Shown: positions 1 to 13,700, counted from the stretch's first letter. The stretch is DNA of 64,000 nt from Petunia secreta (GCA_029990175.1 JARKIP010000011.1:27378001-27442000); one strand, 5' to 3'. Made by a program: numbers and translations. The notes: generated by a model not told the origin, from the sequence alone.

Positions 1-1138
1 ACCTGATCAATTATTTGCTAAAATTTTCAGACTCTGACTAATAAATTTGGATTGTAATGGCACTGAAATAGAATAAAATGTTTGTCTCATAGCTTTGGAT
101 GGAATTCTGGCACTATCCTAACTCTTGTTTGAGGAAAAACCAAGAGTGAAGCTTATACTTTTTCCGGTCAATTGAAGGTTAAGAAAAAACACTTGTAAAC
201 TACGACAATTGTACTCCATTTTTTACTTTTCTTTTTGTTAGGAGTACAAGCAACTGTGTATATTATACACTTTATGTTGGTCGTATGCAATTTTTTGTGC
301 TCGAAAAAATGACATTTGAAATTTTCAACTTCCAATCGACTAAAATCATACGACGGAATACGGTGGTTTTCTACTAATAACGTAGGGAAGATGAGACATC
401 ACTCTTCATCACTTTTATATGTTTACGTTTTACCTAAATCTTTTCTTTTTGTTTTTGAGATAAAAGAACATAAAAATTGGAGTTTCGCTGTCCCTGTAGA
501 GTTGCATCTTACTGTATTTCCTGTGGCATCTCATTGTACAAACATTGAATAAATTTTTATTCTCACAAGCGAGGAAACCATAGTCATGCCATACGACTCT
601 AGAGTGTTCCTTAAGAGAGCGAGTGTTCTGTCGGAAAAACACATCACAAAGGTTCACAAGCATACTCTAAATAACAAATTAGACGAAAAAACTTGTGTTT
701 TATTCATGGTACTTCAGCACACAATTTGGACTTGAGGTTGGTCTTTGTGAGTTTCAATGCAGATATAAAAAGGAAATTTTTTGTACCACCTTCCCAATAT
801 TGGATCATCTTGCAGCTCGGTGATAATAGCATTCCTGTGTTCTTTTTCGTCCAAATTTCTTTCAGCTTTGAATATCGTCTGGCGCAGAAGCAGAAAATGA
901 AGATACAAATAATTCTAAGGTAACCTTCGCGACTGGGGTATGATATACGTCAAATGGTATAACATGAAGCTAACGGGAAAGCTTGGAACTTCATGGTTCA
1001 AACTGAAAGTATCATACAGTGTTTCATATACAAGGAAGTACTCTAGGTGTTTTTAATTGTGTTTGTTCAGCAAACTAGCCTCTTGATATGAACCTGACCA
1101 AAACTACTATGACTTCTCATTGCTCTCAATCATTTTGT
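1..1138. other. Unassigned AT-rich sequence
   Basis: No coding region, RNA gene or repeat could be supported here. Short open frames on both strands (for example 430-663 and 714-908 on the minus strand) have no recognisable domain, no convincing splice pattern and no family resemblance that I can name. The stretch lies downstream of the casein kinase gene, beyond any likely 3' UTR. Confidence 0.5.
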
Positions 1139-1275
1139 GACATCAACAACATACCCTAAGAGATCCCACAAGTGGGGTCTGTGAAGGGTGGAGGTGTATG
1201 CAGACCTTACCCCCCCTACCTTGAGTGAGGTGGAGAGGTTATTTTCGATAAACCCTCAGCTCAAGAAAAGCATTT
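1139..1275 (-). mobile_element. SINE-like fragment
   Basis: On the minus strand the piece ends in a TTGTTG-like tail preceded by a block of the form GGTAAGGTCTGC...CCCACTTGTGGGAT, which I recognise as the 3' part of a tRNA-derived SINE very common in Solanaceae. On the plus strand the landmarks are CCCACAAGTGGGGTCTG near 1166 and GCAGACCTTACC near 1200. The 5' head with the A and B boxes is not obvious, so this is probably a 5'-truncated copy. It is recognised by memory of the family, not by a database match. Confidence 0.55.
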
Positions 1276-2398
1276 TTGAAAACAGGATTGGAAAAAAAAA
1301 ATACAAGAGTAGAATGCTCACATGAAAATTCCATGGTATAGAAAAGGGTATAGGAAAGTGCTGACATCAAAATACTAAGCTATCTAAAAAGAGGAGAAAT
1401 ACAGAGTTTAAAAGAAAAAAAATATTCTTGAGCTAAATAAATGAAAAGCCTTGTCAAAGCGAAAATGGCCACCACGAAGTGGAATGAATATTGTTTGAGA
1501 CATGATTAGATAAACGAAAAGGACGAGCAGAAAAGCTATGGTTCAAACACAGAGGATACCTGCGACGCCAGGCTATAGTGTTCCATCATCTCTGCAGCAA
1601 GAACAGGGATATAATCAAAGGCAAGGTTGATTTATTATAAGAGCCATGATGATGCCCCATTGGAACTTCAACACCAAAGGAAGGCTTCATCATCAAGATT
1701 CATGACATAAAGATGTCTGAAATTCATGAAAATTAGCAAATAAGCCAACATTATACACAGCAACAACGACAGTGAGAACCTGAACACCACGGAAAAGTAT
1801 ATTTGATACCTGAAATGCTATATATTGGATTTGAACTTTCAGAAACTTGAGCACCTAGGGTTTAAAACTGATTCACGTAAACATCCAAGATTTGCGCAAA
1901 GGAATGAAAGAAATAAAATTTAGATAAGTATGCAATTGTCGAAGCAATCAAACCTTTGAATGTTGCTTTTATGCTCAATAAAAAATGGAATGAAAAGAAA
2001 CACTTTACACATGGTTTAATAGTAATCTGCAGCTGGCTTAGCCAATGACCTATTATTCAAGAGAATGAAAAAAAGACGGACAAGTTTTATAGGCCATCTC
2101 TAACCAACATCCAATGCTTTATACTTCATAGTCACCTCAAGATGGATACATTAGTGGTAGACAGGGCTCAAGTGAATTCAGTTTCATGAAGTACCCTTCA
2201 AATTCTTCTGCACTTCCTCCCACATAAAATACCTATCATCCCTTTTACCGTTCAAAAAAGGAAAAAAAAAAAAAAAAAAAAAAAAAAGGAGAAGAATAGC
2301 CTTATATTAATCAACTGCCTGCAATAAGAATAATCACCTGCTTATGATGCAACTTAAAAGAAAGACATGATTTTATTGGAGAAAATCCCCCTACCAGT
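1276..2398. other. 3' flank and probable 3' UTR of the casein kinase gene
   Basis: This AT-rich segment lies directly downstream (minus-strand sense) of the kinase stop codon at 2399-2401. Part of it, probably the few hundred bases next to 2399, should be 3' UTR, but I see no decisive poly(A) signal and do not fix its end. A pure A run at about 2261-2287 is a microsatellite-like tract. Nothing else is recognised. Confidence 0.4.
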
Positions 2399-5300
2399 TC
2401 ACTTGGCTGAAGAAAACCTGCTTATGAAATGCAGCTTGCTGCTTGAAGCACCAGCTTTTCCACTGTGCTCATGAACTACATTTCCAGGTTCCATTGACTC
2501 TTCGTGTTTTGTGAAGCTTCTCTTGAAGGCATTAGCCAAAGACGTAGAAGTATCATAAGAATCGGTTGTTATCTGAGCAAATAAGAAAAAAAATTAGAGC
2601 AATCACATACAACATGCATTTACAGCAAATAAGACTACTAAATGAAACAAAGAATCTATCGATGGTAAACTGCCATTCTCATAATGAAATCAGATGTCAT
2701 TAAAATAGGTGAAACTAACAAAAATCTCCACACTACATTGGACTTACATTTTTTCCGGTACGATTATCAGGTTTCAGATTGGTTGCTGACCCATCACCAC
2801 GTCCAAAATTGCCTGATACCTTCAGCTTTGTAGCTTCAGCTAATTGTGTGGTATCATTACATCCTAAATGAAGATTTAAGACCAGTTAAATATCAGTATA
2901 GTCTGAAATTCTTCCAGAGATATTATGATCTGAGATTTGCTCCTCTCTTCTTTACATCCCAAATATTTAAGGAAATCGATGATTATCAGAACTATAACAA
3001 GATCAAGGTCGACTTAATGGAGCAAAAAAGTCATACTTAAGGAAATTTCATATAAGTTACAACTAATTCAAACAGCTAGATTCCAAGGTTCTAACAGCTA
3101 GATTCCAAGGTTCTAATCTGATAAAATGGAATCATTAGGAAAGGTCTAAAGAAAAACTTCCATGCAGATTGTAAAAATAAGAATGATCTACGCATGCACA
3201 GCTTTCTATACTCAGCTCTGAAATTTGACAAAATCTCAATATTACAAACTGGTAGCACTATTCTACAGAAGAACGGCTGCCATATTAGGAGATTGAAAAC
3301 AGCAGATAAAAAGCTAATTTGCAACTGGCAGACAAGTTCACCTTGCTTATTTAAATCCTTTGGTAGTGCTCCAGTGCCCGTCGTTACAGAAAGAGGCTGC
3401 AGACTCTGAGATTTTCAATGACAGGAAAGAATATCAAAATGAGTTAGAATAAATTGAATATACATTTTACAAATACGGTAAACACTAACTGTCTTCCATG
3501 CGAGAAATGTTTAAAGCCAGGAAAACAGCTCATTGGCCCAAATATTTAAAGTAATGAAAGCACTAACCGGTAGTTCTAGCTGTGACCTTGACCTCTGCGT
3601 CTGCTGATATTTCAAGATGGTCCAATCAAACACATAATCCATTTTATACCCTGATGGAATAGAAAACAGTAGTCACCACAATAAAAGATTCAGAAAAGCT
3701 TCAATGAGATAACTACTAAACCCTGCAATAATGCATATGTTCAAACTCTGCCCAAGAAAGATCGAGTTAATATATAAGAAACTTGTCAAAGTAATAAACA
3801 TGTGCAACACAACGTTTGAAGAATATATGTTTCTGGTTGGAGAATCCAATTAGACTAGAGACCATAAGGTTTACTCATCTTACATGTTAGTTTACGATTA
3901 CATATTTTCAAGATTTTTCTCTTTTTTTTTTAAGCTCACATATGAGACCCAAAAAGTTCCTACCCAGGAGTACATCAAAAGAAAGCAATGACATAATGTT
4001 CATTTTTCTGTTGCTAAAATTCTGAATTTATAATCTGTACCTTCACGCGTAAATAACTCACGGAACAAGCGTTTCAGGAATCCATAATCAGGCCGCTGGT
4101 CAAAAGTTAAAGAGTGGCAATAATGCAAGTATGAAGCAAACTCCACTGGAAGAGATTTGCATAAAACCTATAGCATGAAAAGTGTACTGTCAGTTAACCA
4201 TCCATAAAAGTCAATGAAATGAAAGCCATTGTGCATGTGACCTAATAACGTTTTAATTTTAGCACCCGTTAGTCGTTACCACGACAAGAGTTTGAGATAC
4301 ATCATCATTTATTGTATTGGTAATGGATTACTAAGCATAGAACCCAAGCTTGGAACCAGCCAGTTGATACTCAAGAAGCTTTAAATTCGAAATGGCCAAG
4401 TACAGGGCATTTCCACATTCCCATAGCGGAAGAGAGTTTACTGAAGCTACAAAACAATCTATTTAGGCCGCTTCTAGTCAACCAATAAAAGACGCACCAG
4501 CTAAAAGCAAAACAAAAAGAATCTAGTCATCCAACTCCAAAAGAGCTGGGGGGAAAACCTTGGCAACCAAGGCTTGAATCCAAGCAGAGGCTACATCAGT
4601 CCTTTTATTTTCCTATGTCTTGGTGACCAAAGATACCCGGTACCTACACGAGGTAGCATGCACTCTGTGACCGGGGGCGTGCAAAAGTTGGCCCCCACAC
4701 CACCTTTATAGTGTATGTATGAAGTATGAACAAAGGAATCTTGCCATCATTCTCAAAAACAAAAAAAGAATCTTGCCATCCAACTTTCTAGGACATACCT
4801 CAATTGGCGTTGATACTTTTTTCTCACGGATTTTGTCATATTTTTCCTTCTTTGTTGCAGCTTTTAGGCCCTGCCATGGAAGGCTACATGAGAAAGCAAG
4901 CAATTAAGTCTATCAATCAATAATAGAAAAGAACAAAAAACAAACCAAAGGAAAGAAATCAACAGTAGATATAAATAGCATTGAGGAAAAGTGGCCAGAC
5001 CTGCCTCTCAAGAAGTATAAAAGAACGTAACCAAGAGATTCCAGATCATCCCTTCGGCTTTGCTCTAAAGATTTTGGAAAGAGGAAATTTTAGTACAATG
5101 TCCAATCTGAAATAAGAAACCAACATATAACAGAATCTTACCTTTCCCCAAATGTGTGTTGCAACTGGCATACCTTGCTGTCCCCGTCAAGTTTTTGTTC
5201 TCTCTGTAACAATATATGATGCAGAACGAATAACTCAGCATCATGAATTGCAAGAACATTTTTCAAAGTAAAATGAGAAGACCCTGAAAAATTTTTAAAT

Positions 5301-8300
5301 AACAGAGAACCAGCTAAAGGTGTTTCTTTCTTAGGTGATTAAGCCTAGTGGGATTTTTCTATTAAAAATAAGACCTTCCTTTTTAAGTTTTGACAAATTA
5401 CACAAAAAAATTCAATCATCAACTCCTAGTGATAGCAAGGGATCAAGTATCATATAAACAACAATGATAATAATAAAAAATTGAAGTGTAGCAATCAAAT
5501 TTTCACGTAAAATGAAGTTTTGCTACTGTAAAAGCAGGGCAAAAAGAAAAATATACTGAACAGCTAAGGAAAGTTGTATAAAACCAAATATGGCACACCT
5601 GTAAGGAATATGACGGTTTGAAAAGGAGTCACGATATCTTTTTGCAAGTCCAAAATCAATAACATAGACCTGTACCATAAATAAGGACAACAAGAATACA
5701 AAGGCAAAGGTAGATTAGAATATCAAAGGAAAAATAGCAATTCGTTAAATAACATGACGAGAAGCTTATGAGACAAGATCATCACCTGATTTGCTTTCCT
5801 GCCTAGACCCATGAGAAAGTTATCTGGTTTTATGTCTCTATGTAGAAATCCTTTTGAATGCAAATACTCTATTCTTGTGATCTGGCGTTATCACAGAAAA
5901 GAATCCTCGGTATAGTTATGAACTCATTAATCATTACTCCATGATAGATGTCAAGGGATAAATGAAGCAACATCAAAAGGGAGTCGCAGCAAATATGCCT
6001 AATAGCTCTATAATGTCCCAACATACACTATCTAGAGACAGCAGAGTGCATGTCAAACTTGCGTACATCACACACTTAGCCAAAGGTTAAAAAAAAAATA
6101 AAAAAATAAAAAAAAATAAAAGGCCAGAGTAAGGAAATCCTCCTTACCAACCGAAAGCGATACAAAAGGCATGTATTACTCAAACGAAACAGATATATGT
6201 GATGTTTTGATTACCATCTGATCAGCCAACATTAGGACAGTTTTCAGCGAGAACTTCCTCCCACAATGTACAACGAGGTCTTCAAGACTGGGACCAAGCA
6301 GGTCAATTATGAGGACATTGTCATTCCCATCAGTCCCACGCCATTTTATATTAGGAATACCACCTGAAATCAAGATCAAGTAAAAATGAATAACAAAGAT
6401 AAGAAATGCTGAACATAACATTTTTTCATCAGTATAAGAAATGCTAAACATTAAGACCAAGGAAGACATACTTCCTCCCTGAAGTAGGGTGTACAGCTTC
6501 GCCTCATAAAGCAACTGCGGGTGTCTTGTCTGCCTATTTTCCTGCAATCACAAAATGCAGTGTCAATTCAAATGACTGACTCAGCCTTTCTAGCAATCAC
6601 AACTGAGATTTCTAACTTTACTTAAAAGTAGATATACTCACATCCGTCATCCCTGACATGAACGTTTGGGAAATTTATCAGTAACGGTGTAGTAGCTTTA
6701 TAACAGTACATAACTAAGGAAGATTATTTGTTTGTATCAAGCCAGGAAATAATGCATCATGCTATTGAAATAGAATAGGTAGGACAAATCATGGGATCCA
6801 ACTTAATGTACAAACTCCATTCGGTATATCAGTATCACATGATTTCGATGGAGCAGCAAACAAACCAACAGTAATCTTTAGGAAGACTAACTTTTTCAAA
6901 AGGAAATAATCTTTAGGAAGACTACTACTTTAGTCCCCAAAATCCTTTTGTGAGCACAAGGATGGCTTCTCTTAACATATAGATGACAAAAAGAATAGTT
7001 ACTTCCGTAATAAATCCAAGCAAAAGAAGGGCCTCAAACAAGTCACTGAAACCAGCAATAGCAAAAGTGGCAAACGAGTAATACCAAATTTCGTCTCAGA
7101 AAGAAACCCACGATTTTGAATCTTGGGACTAAATTTGAACTAGATGAGCAAACAAGAATTCCAAACAAGTACAGTAACAATGATGACGAGATGAAATATT
7201 TTCTCAAGAGGACAATGCTTTACTGAAGCAAATGTTGCAACTAGATAAAAGAATATGATGAAATATTTCTCATGGCAAGGGAAGAAAAAGAGGGAAAAAG
7301 AAATATTATTAGGAATGGAGGAAGATAGTTATTCCCACTTTCAGTAGGGGAGAGTGGATCCGAAGGTCGCACACATTCAAGATGGCACTACTAGGGATAT
7401 GGTAATAAATATTTCCTCAAGACGAGAATGTTCTACAGAGGATGGTAATGCTGCCAAATACGGATTAGTAGATGATGGATGACTCTAGCTGAGGGAGACA
7501 CTCTTATTGACAAAGCTAGTGAAATGAGCAATAAAGGAAATGCAAAATTTGTAGAGATGCATTGGGAATAATATGGATAATGATACTAGAGTACATATCT
7601 CAAAAGATGCATGGCGCAAGGAAATATAGTATAGGAGAATGCTAATCATAGGTTTGGTCTGGTGAATGTCATAGAAGTTACATTAGCTGAATGCGACGAG
7701 GTTGAGAACTTCTCAGTGAAGTATGATTATAAAGTGGGAGGAGGGATGAGATAAAATTATACCTAAGGTGGAACAGAGGAAATCCTTTACAATTTAATCG
7801 TATTGATTAGAGTTGGCAGGAGAGGGGATAAGAGTGAAGGGGGGATAAAAGTTTGGGAACAACAGAGTAGTGTTCAGTCTGCAAGGTCATTTTAACAGTG
7901 GAAAATTTAAGAAAGAGGATGATGAGTTTCTAGAATTGTTCTTTAAGCCACATGCTCACTTTGTATCAATTTATTGACATAATTGTGCCGTATATTAATG
8001 AAATTATTAATTTATCAAATCATAAGGTACCCTAATAACGATGCGGAAGCATCCAAAGTTTTGATCTTAGCATATAGAACCTTTTTTTGCTTGACAGTGG
8101 CAAAGCCAAGGATTCATATAAGGATTCAATGTAGACTTAGGCACTTAGCTAAAGATAGGGCATAATAAAAGAAAAATATCCCTATAGGTGGTATCTGCTG
8201 GTTGCACGATGCTATGAATTGAGCTTAATTGGAGATACATGATCAATGAGAACTTGTATAGTCGACCCCAACTTGTTTTTGATTGAGGCGTCATCGATGT

Positions 8301-8860
8301 CGATGTTGTAGTTACTTTAACATAAATATCCTTGTCCCCTTTAATATCTATCCATAGACAAATTCTCAAGATTATTAGACTAATGTTCATATACATACAC
8401 TATGCAAGAGAGGAAAGTTCTAATTTGTAAGCCTGTAACAAATGATTAACATAGCCAAGATATATAAAGCTGTCTAACAACAATAACTGCCAAACAACAA
8501 AAACAATAGCAGCAACAACTTCTTAAAGCAGCAAAATAACAAAAAGGGCAGCACAATGCACAAAACATCCCGCTTTCACCCAGGATCCGGGGAAGGGAGC
8601 AGCACAATAACAACAAAGATAATAATATAAGGCAAGAAAGCTTACAATTTTAACAGCAACAGTCTCAAAAGTTTCAATGTGGGTAGCTGAAAATTTAGCA
8701 GAAACCATAAAGAACAATCAGAATCTAAATAATATAGCAACCATAATACCAAAAACAATAACAAGATTAAAGAAAGGAGCAGACCAAGATAAATTTGGCC
8801 AAAAGAACCACTTCCAATCTTTCTACCCAACTTATACTTGTCTCCAATTATTCTCTCCAT
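2399..8860 (-). CDS. CKL: Casein kinase 1-like serine/threonine protein kinase, 14 coding exons
   Basis: Predicted 425-residue Ser/Thr kinase of the plant casein kinase 1-like family. Coding exons, in order: 8785-8860, 8646-8686, 6472-6541, 6215-6363, 5786-5881, 5599-5669, 5142-5203, 5001-5064, 4799-4883, 4041-4167, 3568-3650, 3342-3405, 2748-2863 and 2399-2572. Every intron is GT-AG, phases agree, and the sum is 1278 nt with no internal stop. Visible landmarks: glycine-rich loop GSGSFG (residues 16-21), VAVK lysine at 38, HRDIKPDN at 126-133 with catalytic Asp128, DFG at 149-151, and CK1 features such as RHIPYR and [13 protein letters not shown]. The kinase domain ends near residue 280-300; the tail of about 120 residues is Ser/Thr-rich and ends RFSSAK. 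The start at 8860 fits the family ([12 protein letters not shown]); an in-frame ATG at 8896 would add 12 residues and is less likely. Family members act in the nucleus, cytoplasm or at plasmodesmata; which applies here cannot be read. Intron 2 is 2.1 kb. Confidence 0.93.
4535..4705 (+). mobile_element. SINE-like fragment in kinase intron 9
   Basis: Inside the intron between exons 9 and 10 lies a GC-richer island. A B-box-like GCTTGAATCCAAGC occurs near 4571, followed by GATACCCGGTACCTACACGA near 4632 and a GGTAGCATGC block. The layout (tRNA-like head, then a GGTACC-type body) resembles the TS-type SINEs of Nicotiana and relatives. The reverse strand could also be read as head-like (GGTCACAGAG), so orientation and ends are approximate. 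Confidence 0.4.
8165..8315 (+). mobile_element. SINE 3' tail in kinase intron 2
   Basis: The motif GTCGACCCCAACTTGT...GATTGAGGCGT (about 8261-8292), followed by a degenerate TTG-rich tail (GATGTCGATGTTGTAGTT), is the characteristic 3' end of another widespread plant tRNA-derived SINE. The 5' boundary is not visible; the coordinate given is a guess from expected length. It lies in the 2.1 kb intron 2 of the kinase gene, about 330 bp from exon 2. Confidence 0.45.
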
Positions 8861-9328
8861 ATACAAGATTATTACAACCCCCTCCCCCCCCCTCAAAACT
8901 CAATTCTTGATTCAATCAAAAGAACAAGAATCAATATTTTTACATAGGAAAGTAAAAACCAAGAAATGATAGGGGTTGAAGAATTAAGAAAGACAAGAAT
9001 ACTATAGTAGTAATACTTTGACTTTTCCTAGGACGGGATTTTGTCCACATATAACCATTATTATATTATGGTCATTTTGTGAATATTTGAGTAGATGATC
9101 CCTTAAAAGTTGAGAGTGAGTTAATTTCATCCTATAAAAATATAGCACTCACCATATACAGTCCACTAAGTTTCTATTTTGGTGAAACCTGGATGTTTTA
9201 TTGTGAAATATGTATTTTATGTCTAATAATGTAAAGAATATGATTTGTTGGAACGTCATCTCCTACATGTTTGTTAACTCAATTTATACTGAATGCATCA
9301 CGTCTGATCAATGTGATTTGCATGTTTA
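8861..9328 (-). promoter_or_regulatory. 5' UTR and upstream region of the casein kinase gene
   Basis: This lies immediately upstream of the kinase ATG on the minus strand. A C-run (8879-8892 on the plus strand) lies in the presumed 5' leader, and the minus strand shows an ACTATAGTA stretch near 9001-9009 that could serve as an AT-rich initiation element. A TTGAC W-box core occurs at about 9017-9023. None of this is proof of function; the transcription start is not placed. The region ends where the MITE-like element begins. Confidence 0.35.
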
Positions 9329-10032
9329 GAGCTTGTTTGTCCAAGCTTTTAAAAATTGTTTTTGTGCTTCTTTTCAAAAGTACTTTTGTGTTTGGCCAAA
9401 TCATTTGAAAAGTACTTCTGTCAATAATTGAGTAGTAATTTGTATTTGGCCAAGCTTTTGAAAAAGTACTTTTGAGTGTTAAATTACGTGTAAGGACATT
9501 TAAAGACTTACTTTACAGTTATTTAACTAGATGAATTATTTTCAACATTTGTTCTCAAACATTATATTTAATTTTTTTATTTAGTTAAAAAATTTCAAAA
9601 TACATCATTTATAAGTGAATATTCTAGATTTATACTTTAAAAAAGATATTATTTGATTAAAAGTTTGAAACAATAGTGATGTATGTGTACATTGAAAAAA
9701 TAGTAATTAAAAAAGTAATGTACTATTTATATATTATAATCATTAGGTTAAAATATATAGTGGTAATTAGGTATATAAGTATTTTTGGTAAAGATATTTT
9801 TGGAATGATAGAAATTAAAAACAGCTTCTGCTTCTACTCAAAAGCACTTTTAGGGAAAAACTACTTTTTTCAACTTCTTCCCCACAGCAAAAAAAAAAAA
9901 ACAGCTTCTGCTGCACTCAAAAGCGCTTATTTTTTCCTAGAAACTTGGTCAAACACCTCAATTTTTTAAAATAAACACTTTTGGAGAAAAATAAGCACTT
10001 TTGGCTCCCCAAAAGCTTCGCCAAACATGCTC
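9329..10032. mobile_element. MITE-like foldback element 1 (704 bp)
   Basis: Terminal inverted repeats: the left end reads GAGCTTGTTTGTCCAAGCTT and the right end, reverse-complemented, GAGCATGTTTGGCGAAGCTT. The flanks are TTA on both sides (9326-9328 and 10033-10035), which fits a 3-bp TTA target duplication of the PIF/Harbinger (Tourist) type. The subterminal part repeats AAAAGTACTTTTG-like palindromic words on both arms. There is no transposase reading frame, so the copy is non-autonomous. Confidence 0.6.
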
Positions 10033-10038
10033 TTAATA

Positions 10039-10642
10039 GCCTGTATGACCAAGCTTCTCGGAAGCCAAAAGTACTTTTATAAAGAAACAAGTGCTTTTGA
10101 AAAATTTTGAGGTGTTTGGCCAAAAAAAACTTTTGAGAAGAAGCAGAAGCATTTTTTCTGTTGTTAGGGAGAATCTACAAATTTCTGCTTCTGGCAGTTT
10201 ATTAATTTTTTAAGACAAAAATATCCTTACCTAAAATATTTATTTATCATACTATATTTAATTATTTTAACCAATATATTTCTTAAATATAGATAAAATT
10301 TTATTTTCTGCTTCCCTCTTTTGGTTTAACCTTATTTCTATTGATTAAAAATCATAGTATATAATTTCTTTTATATTTTACATTTAAACTAAATGAAAAA
10401 TAAAATATTAAATTAACTCTTTTATTGAAAAATATATAAATTTTTGATACATTTAAATAATATTAGTCGCATAATGAATCTTAGTAATGCACTTTTTCAT
10501 AATTTGACACTCAAAAGTACTTTTTGTTAAGATTATCCAAACACAAACTGTTTAGAAAAACACTTTCTCAAATGAGTTGGTCAAACACAAACTGCTTATT
10601 CTTCAAAATAAGCAGTTTTTGGCAGTTTGGCCAAACAAGCTC
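10039..10642. mobile_element. MITE-like foldback element 2 (604 bp)
   Basis: The same family as its neighbour: the left end is GCCTGTATGACCAAGCTTCT (diverged) and the reverse complement of the right end GAGCTTGTTTGGCCAAACTG. It lies only 6 bp beyond element 1. Internal arms again carry AAAAGTACTTTT and AAACACAAACTG words. Flanks contain TA/TAA but no clean duplication. Either two tandem insertions or a dimeric element would explain the pair. Confidence 0.55.
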
Positions 10643-10763
10643 TAAGGTCCATAAAATAGCCCATCCATAAAATCTTTTAGCCAAAATTGCACATTTTTGT
10701 GAAAAAAGAAAAATGCTATCTTTATAGTCGAAATTTGTTTTACACTTGGTATATTATTTCTAG

Positions 10764-13700
10764 TCTATATTATATTAAAAGGAGAGTAGTAAGCCTATGA
10801 AAAGTAGCCAAGTTGCATGTCAAGAAAAAAATATGTGTTAGTTTTTAGGATAAAGTGGTTAAATTAGGTGATTTAGTTAGTAACTGATATCCTACAACAA
10901 ATTAAAGAACAAAAAATCAGAAATAAAAAATTAAAAAAGGGGAAAAGATACAAAAGAATTCCTATCTATATAAAAATTATGAATTTAAATTAAGGGATAG
11001 CCAAATCACAGGAGAAGTTACCCGAACAGTTACCTTTAAAATTAAAGTATAACCAAATCATAAGGGAAGTTTTCCAAACTGCACATGGGATAAGGATTAA
11101 CACTTCATAAAAATCGGCACTTCGCTCCTCTTTTTAAGTAGTGGCCATCATGGGTAGTTTTCTTCTTTTTTATCATGGAGGGTAGTTTGTCTCTATGCAA
11201 CAGTTTCATCCATAATGCCCTCTTCCTAAGAATTCTTCTATGTGACTTTTATCTCTTAGTACATTTTGTAAGGTTTTGCCTCTCATGACTTGGATGATTC
11301 TCAATGTCTCTGTGAGTGGAGGCCTCTTAAGAGTATGCTACATTTGTCACGGAGAATTTTACGTAGAACTTACACCATATCTTCCAACATCAAGGCAGTT
11401 GTGTTTACTAACAATTCTTTTAAACGTTCTATTGATGAAGTCCAAAGATTGTTGAAGTGTAAGTCTGATTGTAGTTTCGATGCTTATTCTATTATTTTCC
11501 TCAGACCAGTCTTTTTAATGATACTTCTAGGAGATGGCCACAAACTCTCTGAAAAGGACCATTACTAGATTAAATGGTGGGAGAACAAGTGATTGCAGTG
11601 TCATCAATTCAATGGACTATATTTTCTTTCGTCTCTAGGACGTATCTTGTCTACATTTTCTTAATGGTATATGTTTTTCATTTTTGGTTGCTTTATCATT
11701 GTGCTGGTAAGTTTGGCAGCCAAAAGAAGCATCTTTTAATGTTGTTGTCTAATCTATACAGGAATAAATATTGAATATTTCAATGGACAGAAACAAATGT
11801 AAGTGTTTTTTCATCTGCTATAGCCTTGATAAGATGTAGACTTGGATACAAGATTGTATGCCTTTTAATTTATTAGTTATGCCCACAATACTATTGGCTG
11901 TTTGAGTTGACAGTGAAATGTGCATATTTATCAACTAAAATTTTGTTTATTGGTTTTTACAGTTTTCAATTGTGTGAGATGAAAATTATTTTTACTAATT
12001 GATTAAAGGGATTTGACATCTTTGATCTTATATTGAATTCTAAAATGTGTATGTCATTGAATTTTCAGGAATATCAAATTGGTGACATGATCAAACCATT
12101 AGATTCAAGTTGGTAGCATCGTTCAATATGGTATTAATTGTTCCTGCATAATAGATTAGGAATGGGGAAAGAAGATCGACCGTTCCAAAAAATTAAGGTA
12201 TTATAATTTGAATTTTCAATTTATGCAATTGTGATATCAAGTCTTTTCTCTCTTAATTCTTCTGTCATATATAAATAATATATCATGGATGCAATTAGTA
12301 AAATAAGTTGACATATAAAGTTACTTGTAATTATTGTGGTTATTTAATTATTAATTTGCGTGTAGTGTTGTGTTCTTGACCTTTAAGTTGTAGTATCGTT
12401 ATTAGCAGTTTTATACTCAGTTGTGTACATATTATTCTCATTTATTTTATGTTATACTTTTGATTTAGAGAGAAAAATAAGAAATTATGATATCGATCAT
12501 TCATTATTTTTATACTTCTGATAAATTTTGCAGTTAACAAGTACTATATTTTGGTGTAGCCAACATGGAGTTTACAAGTGATCAGACTGCACCATCTTCA
12601 TACTGATAATATTCATTAATCATAAGTCCTTTTTTAATTGATTATGTTTCCTCTGAAGTCTGAATTTGTATTTGACTTTGTATGTATTTTTGATTGAGAA
12701 AACTGCGATGGTTCTTTTCTACTTCCTATTCCAGATAATTGAAAATTTTGTTTCCGCATGATGTTGTTGGGAACTTTGTATTGATCAAACTTCATATTTT
12801 CAACTTTTCTCCCAAATGCAACTTAGTTTCATTACTTATGGAGTCTCTATGGATCAAGTAAATGGTATTTTAAACATGAAATCTTCCGAGTGATAGATCT
12901 ATTAAAGAATATCAAAATCTTCTAAAAATTGTAGTATTATAAATAACAATGTTCACGTCAGTTTGAAAATTTTAATGCCAAGTACCTACAGATTTCTGAT
13001 TTATGTCTTTTCTTGGTGCATTTAAATAAGTAAAAAACATATTAGTTTGTTTTGGTTAAAACCCCCTTTGGAATGGGGTGCATAAATACCAAAATAGTCT
13101 TATTTTATGAATAGGTTATTCATGTATGAGCGTGGAAATCAAATATCATCCTGTTACTAATTGTACAATATTCCAAACTTGAAAGATAATGATAACATGC
13201 TTTAAGTTGGAACTTCTTAAACTTTTATAGATACTCTCTAGTGAGACATAAATCAATATATTATTTTCTTCTTCTCTTTAGGTTGTTGATCAATTATGTT
13301 GTTTCTGCCTCGATAAATTGGTTTACCAAAGTGTTTACGAGTGAACTTTTATGTGCTTTTGGTAGTAGCTTTTATGTTCCTCCTTTGGTGTTTTATATAG
13401 ATTTATTATCCTTACAGATTTTCTTAAAGTATTTGTGTTGTAGGTCGCATAAATTGTTGGAAGTATCATTCGCTGGGGAAGAATGTTGATCAATTGATTC
13501 TTTCATTATATGCCATGTTGAGAAGTGTTTTTTGAGAAAATTGAGAGATTATTGTCAATAATCAAGATTTTGTGCATGACCCTTACTAAATGCATGGAGG
13601 AAAAAATGCTTTGTGCCATGGCGAAAACAAGGATACATGCAAGCCAAGTGGATTAGGACAATTGAACGCATTGATACTAAATCACTGTTATCAGACAATG

